A stretch of 64,000 bases of DNA, taken from Diatrype stigma. Its lineage: Eukaryota; Ascomycota; Sordariomycetes; Xylariales; Diatrypaceae. The notes beneath the pieces are model-generated. The model saw nothing but the letters and a program-made list of their open reading frames with translations, was not told the DNA's origin and did not search any database. The stretch lies in assembly GCA_022225965.2 (NCBI GenBank), contig JAKJXP020000058.1:124001-188000 (forward strand), given 5' to 3'. The position numbers and the translations under genes were made by a program. Of this stretch, positions 33,973 through 45,800 are shown one piece after another. The first letter of the stretch is position 1, and each line of letters starts with the position of its first letter.

Positions 33973-36961
33973 ATGGCTTCTACCCTCGAGGCTGAATTGC
34001 CTCATGACAACTTTGACGTATGTACTATCAGACCCTTGCAGAGGGCTAGAATCGCCCTCGCCTGTTCTCGCTCTCTGCGACTTGCGATCGATCACCCCAG
34101 ATAGGGCGTGCAGGCAAAATCGATTCATATACGCTAGAAGAATGGATTGGCTAACACTTGAATCTCTAGACCATACTCGTTCTTGACTTTGGGGTATGTA
34201 AACTGGGGAGTCCCTAGGTTTCTCCCCTCCTTCGGGCTGTCTCGAGAGAATCAGGGTCGACAACATAGCTTCATTACTGCTGCCTAGGCCCTGAGACCCC
34301 TTTAATTGGCAGATGCTGACTGCCGTTGCTGCAGTCTCAAACGAGCCATCTTATCCTGCGTCGGCTTCGGGCTCTCGGCGTCTTCGCCGAGCTGCTTCCG
34401 TGCACCACCAAGGTCGCTGATCTGACATGGAAGCCTAAAGGAATTGTGTTTTCTGGAGGTATGAAGTCTCGCAATGCAATGTTTGCGCTGAGGTCTGACT
34501 GAGATACCAGGCCCTTCTTCTGTCTACGACGAGGGCGCACCCCGTAAGGTTCCCGTCTCCCGAACGCCCTGTTACGTTTGCTTATGTGTGTAGATGTTGA
34601 CCCCGCTGTTTTCGAGCTTGATGTACCCATTCTGTAAGTAATCTCTACCCAGCCCCCAAAGTTTCGGATCCTGGACTAACACGGGGGTATAGGGGCATTT
34701 GGTATGACTTGCCTCAACATTGACGCTCGGTATGACACTAATACTGCCGCCTCAGCTATGGTTGCCAGGAGATTGCCTGGCGGATCGACTCAAAAAATGT
34801 TGCCCGCGGAGAGGCACGAGGTTTGCAACCCTCAAATACCATCTGGAACTGTTACTGATCCTTGTCTCGTAGAGTATGGCCATGCCGACGTCACAGTCAC
34901 CAAGGTTAATAGCCATGTCGACCGGCTATTCGCTGGGTTAGGGGATAGCATTCCTGCGTTCATGTCCCATTTCGACAAGCTAGTCAGCCTGCCTACGGTC
35001 AGTCTAATGAATTCGTGATTCTGGGCCACCTACTGACTCTAACAGGGCTTTGTTGTCATTGCTGCCACCAAGAACTCGGAGTACGCCGGCATCGCCCATG
35101 AGGAGAAGCCCATCTTTGGTACGTTTTCCCAAAACTACCTACGTAGCCCAAGAAGGGAAATGCTAACTACAGGTGAATAGGCGTCCAGTTCCATCCTGAA
35201 CTTGAACACGTTCGTCTTCCTAAGGCAACCAGAATGTGACTCTTTCTGACATTCGGATCTAGACACCCTGTGGGACTGATCTCCTCCGCAACTTCAGCGT
35301 TGATATCTGCGGAGCCCAACCAAACTGGAAAATGGGCGACTTCGTCCAGCTCGAGATCACTCGCATCCGAGAACTCGTTGGTGACCGAGCACTCGTCCTT
35401 GGCGCTTGCAGTGGTGGTGTAGATAGCACTGTAGGAGCGACCATAATGCGTGAAGCCATCGGGGACCGCTTCAAAGCCATCGTCATCGACAACGGATGCA
35501 TGCGTTTGAACGAATGCGAGCAGGTCAAGGAGACGCTCGCAGAACACCTTGGCATTAATCTCACAGTTGTCGATGCTGGCGAGCTCTTCTTGAGTCGTCT
35601 CGCAGGTGTTTCTGATCCCGAAAAGAAGCGGAAGATCATTGGGTCGACTTGTGCGTACTCCAAGTTGTGTTGGATGGAATATTGACAGTGGTACTGACTA
35701 CTTCATAGTCATCGATCTGTTCGAGATCGAAGCTATCAGGGTATGTTCAACCTTCGCTGATAGTCTATTTGGCTTGCTAACAGGACCCGCAAGATCGAGA
35801 AAGAAGCAGAGAACACTCCCAACAGCGGGAAGGTGGAATGGTTCCTGCAGGGGACACTGTACCCAGATGTGTAAGTTGCTGTGCAGCTAGTTGCGAAGTT
35901 CAAGCTAACAGCACTTCAGTATCGAGTCTTTGAGCTTCCGAGGCCCTTCGGCCACTATCAAGAGTAAGCGAATCAACGAAGTTTCAGGGGCAGAAAGATG
36001 TCCCACGAAGTCGAAAAGAAGCAGACGAAAGCTAACATCAGGGACAGCTCACCACAACGTAGGCGGTCTGCCTGAAGTAAGCAATATCAACGTCGCCAAC
36101 ACGAAAGTATCTTAGCTGACCAGTATATAGCGGATGATGAAGGGCGTAAGTCGAACCACCCTGGTATGGGCGTATTGACACTGACTAATATGGCCCGTTT
36201 AGCAAGGCTTGCGTGTAAGTACCCTTTCTATTATTTCATCACGCAATTGATGCTGACATTACTTCTATTGCAGCTTATAGAGCCGCTCAGACTCCTATTC
36301 AAGGATGAAGTGAGGGTAAGCTAAATAAACTTGAGAGTGTGGATATTATATTCAGTCATACTAAGCAACTTAGGCAATTGGTCGGCAACTTGGCATCCAC
36401 GAGTCGCTAGTAAACCGCCACCCCTTCCCCGGCCCTGGCATTGCCATTCGTATCCTCGGCGACGTCACCAAGGAGCGAGTTGAGATCGCCCGCAAGGCCG
36501 ATCACATTTTCATCACCAAGATCAGGGAGGCTGGTCTTTATGACCAAGTAAGTTGTGACTCAGGCGAAGATGGGTGCATGCTAATTCTTCTCTTAGATAT
36601 CCCAAGCCTTTGCTGCTCTCGATACCAGCCGTAGTGTTGGCGTCTTTGGTGATCAGCGAGTCTGGGGTTACATTGTGATTCTCCGCGCTGTCCGCACCAA
36701 GGATTTCATGAGCGCGGAGGTCTTCAACTTCGACAACGCCTTCCTCCAGGTGAGTCCTCCCCCAGTACCATGCTTTCCTATACTAACTAATCTGTCTACC
36801 CCAGGATGTTTCGCGCACCATTTGCAACCAGGTAGATGGTGTATCCCGTGTTGTCTATGATTTGTAAGTAAAGGGTCTCCGCCTTCATTAGTCTCGGGCC
36901 TAAAATCTGACACTGTCTGTCTAGAACCTCAAAGCCCCCCGGCACGATTGAGCTGGAATAG
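33973..36961 (+). CDS. GUA1: GMP synthase (glutamine-hydrolysing), 542 aa, split into 22 exons
   Basis: Exons: 33973-34017, 34170-34193, 34335-34458, 34511-34543, 34594-34633, 34693-34701, 34756-34820, 34873-34997, 35046-35118, 35181-35209, 35263-35650, 35709-35740, 35794-35870, 35920-35963, 36048-36076, 36131-36145, 36203-36214, 36274-36315, 36374-36547, 36597-36749, 36805-36863, 36925-36961. They total 1629 nt. All 21 introns have GT/AG ends and the frame holds throughout. The enzyme converts XMP to GMP in the cytosol. The glutamine amidotransferase domain has [20 protein letters not shown] (Cys92) and GVQFHPE (His184, Glu186). The ATP-pyrophosphatase domain has SGGVDSTV (239-246), [36 protein letters not shown] and NRHPFPGPG. 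The C-terminus is [10 protein letters not shown]. Length is normal for the family. Intron 9 has two possible acceptors, but only the second fits. Read without splicing, the region mimics a pseudogene. Confidence 0.92.
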
Positions 36962-37705
36962 GAGGCACGATGGAGACAAGGCACACAGAAGATGGGCCAC
37001 TCGCTAGTTTGAGCTAGAGAGACAGATAGGAACTGCATTATATGGTGTTTTGGGGATTTCCTGAAGGGCACATAGAGTGGAAGAGAAGGGCGAGGGGTAG
37101 TTAGAAATCATTCGTAAACGGATGTTGTCTTACGACACTACCCACCATAGACTCTTCCTCTCCTAGACTACTAGATGCTTCCTTGAATGCTCTCGGTGGT
37201 TTTGCAAGAGAGACATCTGACATCGTCCGTAGAGCAGACCGTCTTATATCGCTAATATAACCAAGGAAGTCCGTAGTAACGAGAAGTCCAGTGACTCTGC
37301 GAGAAACGATCATGCACAACCTAACTATAGGGAAGATAAGGTTTGTGCCGGCCTAGGTGCGATAGTGTGTCTTCGATTACAGTAAAGCGAGGGCATACAT
37401 CAGACTTCAAGAAATGAAAAATTCCCGATGCAGCTTAGCTGTAGTGGTCAGCGAGATTTTTCTATTTTATTTGACTTATTCATGCGCCTATCTGACATCC
37501 GTGTTCTGCTGTCAGAACATGCCATTTGTTTCTTGGCTCCAAGGCTCAGTGCTGTGCGTTGCAATCACACCCCTCAATCTTCTTGCTATGTATTTTCCCC
37601 GCGCCACTGACGCTGCCGCTTTCACGGACGACGGATGCGGGGACACAGCCCCCGCCACGGAGACTCCGCCTCGTTCAACGAGACGGGGTGTCGAGTATGC
37701 CTTAC

Positions 37706-37844
37706 CGTTAGGCATTTTGCATGTAAAGAGCATCTTGCCGACCTTGCTGCGAGTGGACGATCTCAGGACGACGAAATAGCGTCCCTCAGGGCATGGGATG
37801 CTCAGGTCATTGGCGATGAGTTCGTAGTAGGAGGCCAAGAGCTC
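37706..37844 (-). other. Exon-like coding fragment, unidentified
   Basis: On the minus strand an acceptor (GAATTTAG) precedes the frame ELLASYYELIANDL, SIPCPEGRYFVVLRS, RSKVGKMLFTCKMPN, which ends at a good donor (GTAAGG). The codons end mostly in C or G, like real exons here. I found no convincing partner exons upstream or downstream; an open frame does continue past the donor to 37512. I do not recognise the family. It may be a remnant of a gene lost from this accessory stretch. Confidence 0.25.
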
Positions 37845-38005
37845 CTAAATTCCTCATACGACACCACCCTAGAGCTTTGGCGCCGTCTGCTCCTTGATGA
37901 ACCTTTAATTCGTTATCATAGATGGCAGATACGAAGATGTCGCCGACCCCCTATCCGCCCCACTTAAGTGTCCATTATAGGAAAAGGCTGTATGGCTTCC
38001 ATAGC

Positions 38006-38028
38006 TTCAGGGGCTGTTAGCCCCTGAA
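38006..38028. repeat. Perfect 10-bp inverted repeat with 3-nt loop
   Basis: TTCAGGGGCT, GTT, AGCCCCTGAA. A strong hairpin-forming palindrome in the convergent spacer. A partial copy of the right arm (AGCCCCTG) recurs about 60 bp downstream. Confidence 0.8.
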
Positions 38029-38449
38029 ACAACGTAGACTTGTAGTGGCATACGGAAGGCGTAGATAGCCTGAATACAGCTATCAGAGCCCCTGTAGCTG
38101 TTAGGTGATTCATACCCTATTACGGCTCCCAATACATTCAACAACAGAATTTGATGGCATTTGGATATCTCCCTCTGGGAATCGATAACAACCGACGAGC
38201 ACTAAAAGTAAGCAATCTTTTAAGAAAGAATTATATGACATTGTATCCTTCAAACCCCTTGGGGATATGTCCCTCTCCATACAGTGATTTTTAGTCTACA
38301 ATAACACCTAGTGTGCAGGACACTTGTTGACCTCCCCATATTGCTGTACATGGCCGGTAGAAGTATTACCCTCATAACGTTATACATACGCTTATACCAT
38401 TGCGGCTCGCCTGCCTATCCCATCTATCTCCCCGGGCTCCTTGGTCTTC

Positions 38450-41400
38450 TTAACCCCTCCCCCGGACGTGTTTCTTCCTCTCGTGCCGTCTGAGGTCATT
38501 CTTCCGGGTGAAAGCCCTGTCGCAGCTCGGACACTCGAACGGCCGATCGCCAAAGTGGCTGCGCACGTGGGCATCGCGGTTGGCCTTCCGGGTGAAGATC
38601 TTCGGGCAGTTGGAGCAGGGGAACTTGGCCTCCCCGACCAGCTCCCGCGGCATCTGTATGAACCCCGACCCCGACCCCTCCGCCTCGTCCGGGTGGTACA
38701 GCCGCATGTGCTTGTCGCGGTCCTTGTTGTTCGAGAACCCGAAGACGACCACCGAGCAGCCCTCGACCGTGCACGGGTACGGCCGCTCGTGCCGGTTCAG
38801 GTGCGCCTGGCGCGCCTCCTTGTCCCCGAACCCCACGTGGAAGTAGTCGCACAGGAGCCGGTCGCACTTGAAGATGTAGTCCCCGTAGCGGCTCGGCAGC
38901 TCGGCGGGGACGTCCCCGCCCTCCCCCGCGACCAGCCCCTCGAGCTTCTTGCGGTTCTTCTCCAGCGCGCTGTCGAGGCTGGAGATGCCTACTTTGTTCC
39001 GCTGCTTCAAATCGGCGTGTTGATGCCTGTACAGGTGGGTCCAGAGCATGACGAGATCCTCGTAGAATGCACAATCGCGAAACGCGAGGCATTGCTCCGT
39101 GGCCGTTGTGATTTGTTCTTCGTGCTCCGGGGGGTTCAGGTCTTGGAGATATGCCTGAACGAAGTTGGCCAGAGCCCGGGATACTCTGTTCAGGTAACTT
39201 GGCCCTTCGAGGGGACGCGCGCAGAGGTCAGGGCCGGTCTGGACGAAAGCTTTGAGATGGTGGCTCCATTTCGAAAGGGCGTAGTCCTGGAAGGAGAAGT
39301 ATCCGGCTTTGATATACCATTCTCGATCGGCATCCCCAAGGTTTCGTCGAAACCATGGTGCCGCTAGGTATGATAGACACAGGATGGTCAGATCACATTC
39401 GATACGCTTCTCGTCGAGCTCTTCATTATTTACAATGTACCTATTCCCGTGTTAATCCTTCCGGATTTCAACCAATGAGCAAGGTCACTTTCGTCACAAG
39501 TACATCTATTCACTTACTCTCTCGCCGTTTGATGCGCAAAACGGATGCGATTGTGCACCTTCTGGACCAGCGATCCGCATATCTCTCGAATATCATCCCG
39601 TAGCTGGTAGAGGCGGTAATCCATCGATACTTCCGTGTCTTGGTCAGGGATGACAATGGACAGTGCAGCTTGTATTTCATGCCAATCCAGAGGGCGTTTT
39701 GCGCAAGCTAGCCACCCGAAAAGCTTCTTTGCTATGATCCATTGGTTTTCGCCTAAATCACGACGGAGTCGCTTGATTATTTGATCGTACCTGGGAGCTA
39801 AAGGTCAGGACTAGGATTCTCCATATCTTTCAGGGGGGGGGGGGGGGGGTTATGTTCTCCTACGCTTCTTTCAGATCTTTAGGGATGTTGTTTTCCTTTA
39901 ATTGCTCCTGTACATTAGCTAGAGTGGGCTGCTTTTCCAGGTTTTCCATCACGAGAGATGCAAACAGGAACATCCCTATGGCACTATCAGTACTATTATG
40001 GTGAAGAAGAGGTCAATGAACGAGAGTTTACCATCGGATCGAGCCATCACCAGATCTTGATATCCCTGCATTTCGTTGACCGTTAAACTGAATTTCTCCC
40101 TTATTTCTTCTCCCTTCTTACCAAGGTATCTCTTGATAGCCCTCTGCGTATCGTGTGGGTTCAAGTCGAGGATAGTGGCGGTTTCCATGCGTTTCATTCT
40201 TCTAACGTCGGCAAGGTCGTGACTGACAAATAGAACACGGACCTTTCCGGGGTCGTACTTGTCACACTCGTCGACCATGTTGGCCAGGAAATTCATGAGC
40301 ATCTTGCGTTGTCTGGATTCTATCTCGTCAAGACCGTCAATGATGATGAACTGATTGAAGTCGGCCTCGCAAAATCGCCGGATCAGTATTTCAGCGGTGG
40401 ACGTATCGCCCAAAACATCCATTCCGTTTAGTTTCTTTTCATAACACGAGGGAAGCATGTCTGGGTGATGATGCAGCATCTGATGTAATAACGCTTTGTA
40501 AACTTCCAGACACTCCTTGTTGTTTTCGACATTCTCCCGGCAATAGAAGTAGCTCGTTTTGTAATCTGGCCGGTCCTCAAGTCGATCCTCCGGCTGGTAC
40601 TCCTTGCAATAGTCGATTATTCCAGAGGTCAAAATAGTTTTACCTATGCAGGAGTTAATCGACGCGATGTCACGTCAAGCTGTCAAGGAAAGACTTCGGA
40701 GGTTCACAAACTAACCGGCACCTTTCTTTCCATTGATCCATAAGATGGAGTGCTCGGGTGTTGGCGTACATATCCAATTTTGTACCTTCATTTCATTAAA
40801 GATCCAACTGGTGGTACCCGGATATTCGTTTCTCTTATCAGTACAATCCTGGTGCAAGTCGGACTGGTGTTCGATCGGTGCATCAAGCCACCTCTTTACT
40901 GCGTCTAATTGCTGGCGTTTCCTGTCTTCCTCCTGGTTCTGTGCATTGCGCAAAAGCTGTTCTAGGCGGTCCTCGAATTGCCCCATGTGTATTTCGAGAC
41001 TCTGTTGATCGTCGTGGTATTGCTGGAAGTGATTGTTACTGCGTCTAGACATGTCTTGGATGGATTGGTTATGGTGATTCCGAAGCAGTTCCTCTAAGGG
41101 CTGCCTGTAGTAGTCGAAGTTTTTGAGCAAGTTCGAGAAGGACTCCTGATAATATTTCCAATTTGTATGAACTGTAGCCTTCCATTTGTACCCAGAGAAG
41201 AACTTGAGCACACGCTTGTGAAATTTGAGGAGGTCTCCATAGATGTATGCCAACCACTTCCTAACTTCAGGCCTCTCATTCACTATGTTTTTATAGGGCT
41301 CCATAGCAGGGACTCGGGTCCCTATATCATAGTAGGATTGAAGAACGGTGTCAAGCGAAGTGTTGTCATCATTGATCATCTACTATCGTTAGTCACTATA

Positions 41401-41703
41401 ATATTACTGTCCAGATCCAGTGGAGCTCACTTTCAGGATATATTGAACGGGTCCCCAAACACCTGCCGCTTGCTCCGATGTCAGGCGAGCTGCTACTTGT
41501 AAATCTTCAAAATTATTTATGAATGACTCCATCCGAGACCAGTTGACCATGCTTTTCAAGCGATCTTGCGATTCCTGGGTGGATTTAATACGTTTCTTAA
41601 CATCATTGGAGCTGGTTGTGAGAAACCTTTCGAACATATCCGGGGGCTGGTGGACCCTGAAGTCGCACAGGCATGCCTCAAGGAGTTCCTCTGCCGTACT
41701 CAT
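38450..41703 (-). CDS. NACHT-type NLR-like ATPase with C-terminal C2H2 zinc fingers, 974 aa
   Basis: Six exons (41431-41703, 40716-41379, 40032-40643, 39864-39975, 39518-39790, 38450-39440) give 974 residues with continuous phase. The start is the ATG at 41703; the frame is open about ten codons further upstream without an ATG. The N-terminal region (about 1-200; MVNWSRMESFINNFEDL, AAGVWGPVQYILK, KVLKFFSGYKWK) matches what I know as DUF7708 in fungal NLR-like proteins. After a coiled-coil stretch comes the NACHT ATPase: Walker A GKKGAGKT at about 308-315 (split by an intron) and Walker B FIIIDGLDEI at about 411-420. DGMFLFASLVMENL and RRDLGENQWIIAKKLFGWL follow. The C-terminus has four C2H2 fingers (CDRLLC..HLNRH; CTVEGC..HMRLYH; CSNCPKIF..HVRSH; CPSCDRAF..HERKKH) instead of WD, ankyrin or TPR repeats. 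Fungal NACHT proteins act as non-self sensors; the role here is inferred. Confidence 0.88.
39833..39849. repeat. Poly-G run inside an intron of the NACHT gene
   Basis: Seventeen consecutive G residues in the 73-nt intron 39791-39863. On the coding strand this is a C run between donor and acceptor. Confidence 0.85.
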
Positions 41704-42842
41704 GGTATTGATCAGGGTATTGGAAAGAACCAAGATTTCAAGTTGGAAGTTTCGGGGAACGGTGTCGGTACTTACAGTCGGCTACTTTACTACGAAAAAT
41801 ATGAGGCTTAGAGCATTGCGCCACAACGTGCTTTCAGGGGCTCGTCACTTGTGATATGCATATGCATGTCAGTCAGCTACGCCCGATCACATAGGCCCAG
41901 TACCAGGACCAACCTACACACATAGTCAACTGCCCACGCACTTATGCCCAATCCACTGTCCAAAATCAATCCGCAATGACATTACTGTAAGTTCATTTCA
42001 TGCAGACGATTATGACCATATTGCGTGCAGATGCAGTCAGTAAATGGTTACCAATCATATCTACACATAATCACAACACCTATCATCCAACCAGCACGTC
42101 GCGGCCGGAGTTCGGTGTCCAGGGGATATGCTGCAGCCGAGATTTACACTGCCATTAAACACCCCACACCTAACATAATATCAAGGCGTACAACCTACGT
42201 CTGCAAGTTTCGTAGATAAATCACGAGGTCAAAAGATATGAGCTCACGGTCTTCCCTAAGCCAAGTTACAAGGCAACGAATCTCCTGCAATTTTAGGCCG
42301 AAGAATAGGATCCGTATACACACCCCTTTCGTGCTCAGCCACATAGACCCCTTATGCGGCCTGAATTTGCAGTGAAAGTTGTGGGTGGTATTGCTGTGGA
42401 AGGGGCAGTGCACACCCCTGGCACTCCCTCCACTCTACTCCAGTGACAACCAGTAAACACTAAATAACAACCCATGGAGCCATGGTTCGCAACCTCTTGA
42501 AGACGAGGCAACCGGGCTCCTATTCTTCCACAGAATGGTTGACCGCTAATGTAATGTTTGTTAGTATGTATGGTCATCCCAGACTTTGCTGAAGTAGGCG
42601 TTCTTGTATCTTTCTATGAAACCCTCAAGTAGTTAATGGCCCAGTCCCAGGTCTCGATTACAACCCAACAAATCTCATCATCTTGTCACAGCCTGGCCGA
42701 CTCCTAGTTATGCGATCCTATGGCCTCAAGACTCTTTGCCGTGACATCTAGATAGTTCCAGTCTAACACTTTAAGAACGAACAAAAAGGCATCATCGTTA
42801 ATATATAGATTATGTCCCTTAACTCTATACTTAACTACGATT
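41704..42842. promoter_or_regulatory. Shared upstream region between the NACHT gene and the SNF2-RING gene
   Basis: About 1.1 kb between divergent starts. No gene recognised; open frames at 42025-42577 have no coding bias. The divergent layout could allow shared control of the two genes, which is inference. Confidence 0.5.
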
Positions 42843-45800
42843 ATGAGATCGGGGAGCAGGCCGACCTCCGGTAAGCTAACACTTACACCACGTCTACAGG
42901 GGTTCCCCAACTTATCCAGTTTTAGGAGCTACAACCCCGACACAGAGTTGCAGGCACTTGACCCTCAGTTCCGTCAGTTTTGGGATCCTGATTCTACAGG
43001 GGCTACAGGCCAAGAAGGATCCATCGAGAATATAGTTCACACAAACTTTCATGATATCCAAGAAAATGTCGGTGATTGGGCTAGGGCTCTCTCAGTGAAT
43101 CCTGGGCTTTCTGGGGAGATCCCAGAACAACAGCAGCAATACCAGCTAAGCTCTACTCCCGCCTCGAGTGAACCAGTCCGGTATGATGGTGATGATGATT
43201 CCGGTGACCCTTCACAATCAGTTACTCCACTGCAAGTGGATGAGGATGAGGATGAGGGTGATCGTATATGCTATGGCATGGTGAGTTCAGTGGCCCATCA
43301 ACGGTCCGATTCAAACCAGACATTGACATGCTCTCCGAAGATATACCAGGTCGATGTCAAGTTATCGGAACAAAATATGCCGGAGCTCAGTTCGAGACTT
43401 TGGAACAGCCAAGCTAGGGATTTTTCCAATCGGCAATTTCAAATATTCACCGTTAAGTCAAAGTCAGACCACGTCGTCCTTCTTTTTCGAGATGGCGTCA
43501 CTTTTGGGATTCTGCGAGACAACATGTTCAAGGCCCTTAGCCCTATGCTACAGCGGGAGAAATCTCTAGTATTCGAAGGGGTCGCCATCACCCATCTGGT
43601 ATGCGATCGGCTCGCAAAGGTAAACAAGTCATCCGACAGGATAGTCCAAGTCGACCTCAATGTCTATGGATTGCGGGAGGATGCAAAGAGAATCGGCAAT
43701 GAGTTTTCGTCGAAGAAAATCTGGCTTCAAAGGCCTGACAGGGCCAGGCTGCCGTATGAGAACCCGCACGTTATTACTTTCCCAGGGATGGAACACTCCA
43801 TCAGTATCCAAGAGGTTCAGGCGAACTCTGGCGCGAAAAACCTGCAGGCTGAAGAGGAAAGGGTGCAACAGATCGTGTCGGAAGTGCAAAACTCGCTGCA
43901 GAGGGCCAATGAGCTTGAGACTACCACCGGAGACAGGAGACTAAAGACACAGCTTCTTGAGTACGTAGTCCAAGTTCTTTCACTGTAGACATAGGATTCT
44001 GGTGATTAACGCATCTATCAGGCACCAACAGCAAGCCTTGACATTCATGAAGCAACGCGAATCCGGGGTCATCCCAGAGAAGTACCGGCTTTGGAAGAAA
44101 TCATATCTCAACGGCCAGGAGATGTATATACATCGAGTGACAAAGACCAGATCCAGTCTACAGCCAGAAGAGAGGGGCGGCGGCATACTGGCCGATGAAA
44201 TGGGGATGGGCAAGTCTCTTTGCTTGCTAGCACTCGTGCTCGAGACATTGGACGAAGGTCGTAAATGGGCCGAAGAGAAGCAGCTAGAAGAGCACCATTG
44301 CAGCCGAGTTCAGTATTCGCATTCAACGTTGGTCATTGTTCCTTCAGCATGTCGGTCTACCCCTGAAATGGGAAGTTGGAGATGGGCTTACTGACATCGA
44401 GCGTTATAGTACTGATCAACAACTGGTGGAAGGAGATCGAAACGTAGGCTTCCAACTCTTCAAAGTAGTGATGTTTCATGAGGTTCGTTGTTTTGGCTGC
44501 TGATATGGGAGAATAGGCATATGGAAGGCATCCTGAAGGTCATCAAATACCACGGCCAAGGAAGGGAAAGCAATCCGGACAACCTGAAGAACTCCGACGT
44601 CGTCATCACCACCTATTCAACACTTGCCTCCGAGTGGTATAAGAAGAAAAGCCAACTTCATAGGATCGGTTGGTTCCGTGTGGTGTTGGATGAAGGTAGT
44701 CCCTGCTACATCCTGCTGATATATCCAGACATTCATAACTAATGGCACCAGCACACGTTATCCGGCGTCCCGCAACGACATTCTACCGCACGTGCACAGA
44801 GCTCGAGGCAAGGTCTCGCTGGGCCTTGACTGGAACACCTATCCAGAACCGATTGCAGGACATTGGCGCGCTATTCGCCTTCCTACGAGCCGAGCCCTTC
44901 CACAGCATTGCCCAATTTCGACGATTTATCTCCGTCCCCTTCGATCAAGGCAACCCGATTGTCAAAGATCGCCTAGTTATGCTCTACGACTCACTCTGTC
45001 TCAGGCGTACCAAGGACATTCTCACTCTTCCGGGGGTCAAAGAGGAAATACGAAGGCTCGACTTTAGCCAAGAAGAGAGGGAACACTATGAAGGCACAGT
45101 GAAGATCCTGGATCGATCCATACGCGAGAGAGTCGGCCAGTACGACCAGGTGAGCAAGTTCGGGCTGTTCCAGGCACACCTGCAGCTACGGATCCTCTGC
45201 AATCACGGCACATATCAGAAAGCCTTCTCCTGGAAGAGGAGCCGCGTCAGGGACACCAACGAGGCGCTCACGGTCGACCTCGGGATGGATGTCGAGGTGA
45301 GATGCAACGGCTGTGAGCAGTTAAGGCCACTCGTGGGTCCTAGCAATACTTCTAGCAAGGACTGCGGCCACTTCCTCTGTTCCTCCTGCCAGGGCGATTA
45401 CGAGGGATCTTGGGGCCTGGACTCGGTAAAATGCCCTCTATGTTCACTAAAGGGCAGAGACGGCCAGGGTCAACTAACGGGTGCATCTTTCGATGCCCCC
45501 AATCACACAGACCCCCCAGAGACGCATAAGTCACGGGAGGATGGTTATTTCAATAAGAATGGCACTTCGGCGAAAATGAAGGCGTTGATAGAAGACGTCA
45601 AGCGAGACCAGGAGAAGGTGAAGAGGTTAGTTCCTTTACCTACTATGAATATCCTGCAAGCCACGGCTGATTAGGACTTTCTGTAGCATTATCTTCTCAT
45701 GCTGGACCAGGACGCTCGACCTGGTAGAACAGCATCTGAAGCTCGAAGGGATCGTGCCCATCCGTATAGATGGAAACACGCTCATGTCTGAGAGGCAGCG

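Larger units (their letters stand above)
36962..38449. other. Convergent spacer between GMP synthase and the NACHT gene
   Basis: About 1.5 kb with no complete gene. It holds a coding-like fragment on the minus strand (37706-37844) and a perfect 10-bp hairpin (38006-38028), listed separately. The rest shows nothing recognisable. Confidence 0.55.

Noticed and set aside
33973..36961. First impression: a GMP synthase pseudogene full of stops
   Set aside because: Every stop falls in a segment with GT/AG ends, and removing 21 such segments gives a complete, phase-correct 542-residue enzyme with all catalytic motifs.
38441..39367. 308-codon + strand frame opposite the NACHT gene
   Set aside because: Antisense shadow; the minus strand codes the zinc fingers and joins the upstream exons in phase.
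42871..42900. GTAAG...CTAAC...ACAG string near the SNF2 gene start, considered as an intron
   Set aside because: Only about 30 nt, below the minimum for spliceosomal introns seen in this window, and the frame is open without removing it.
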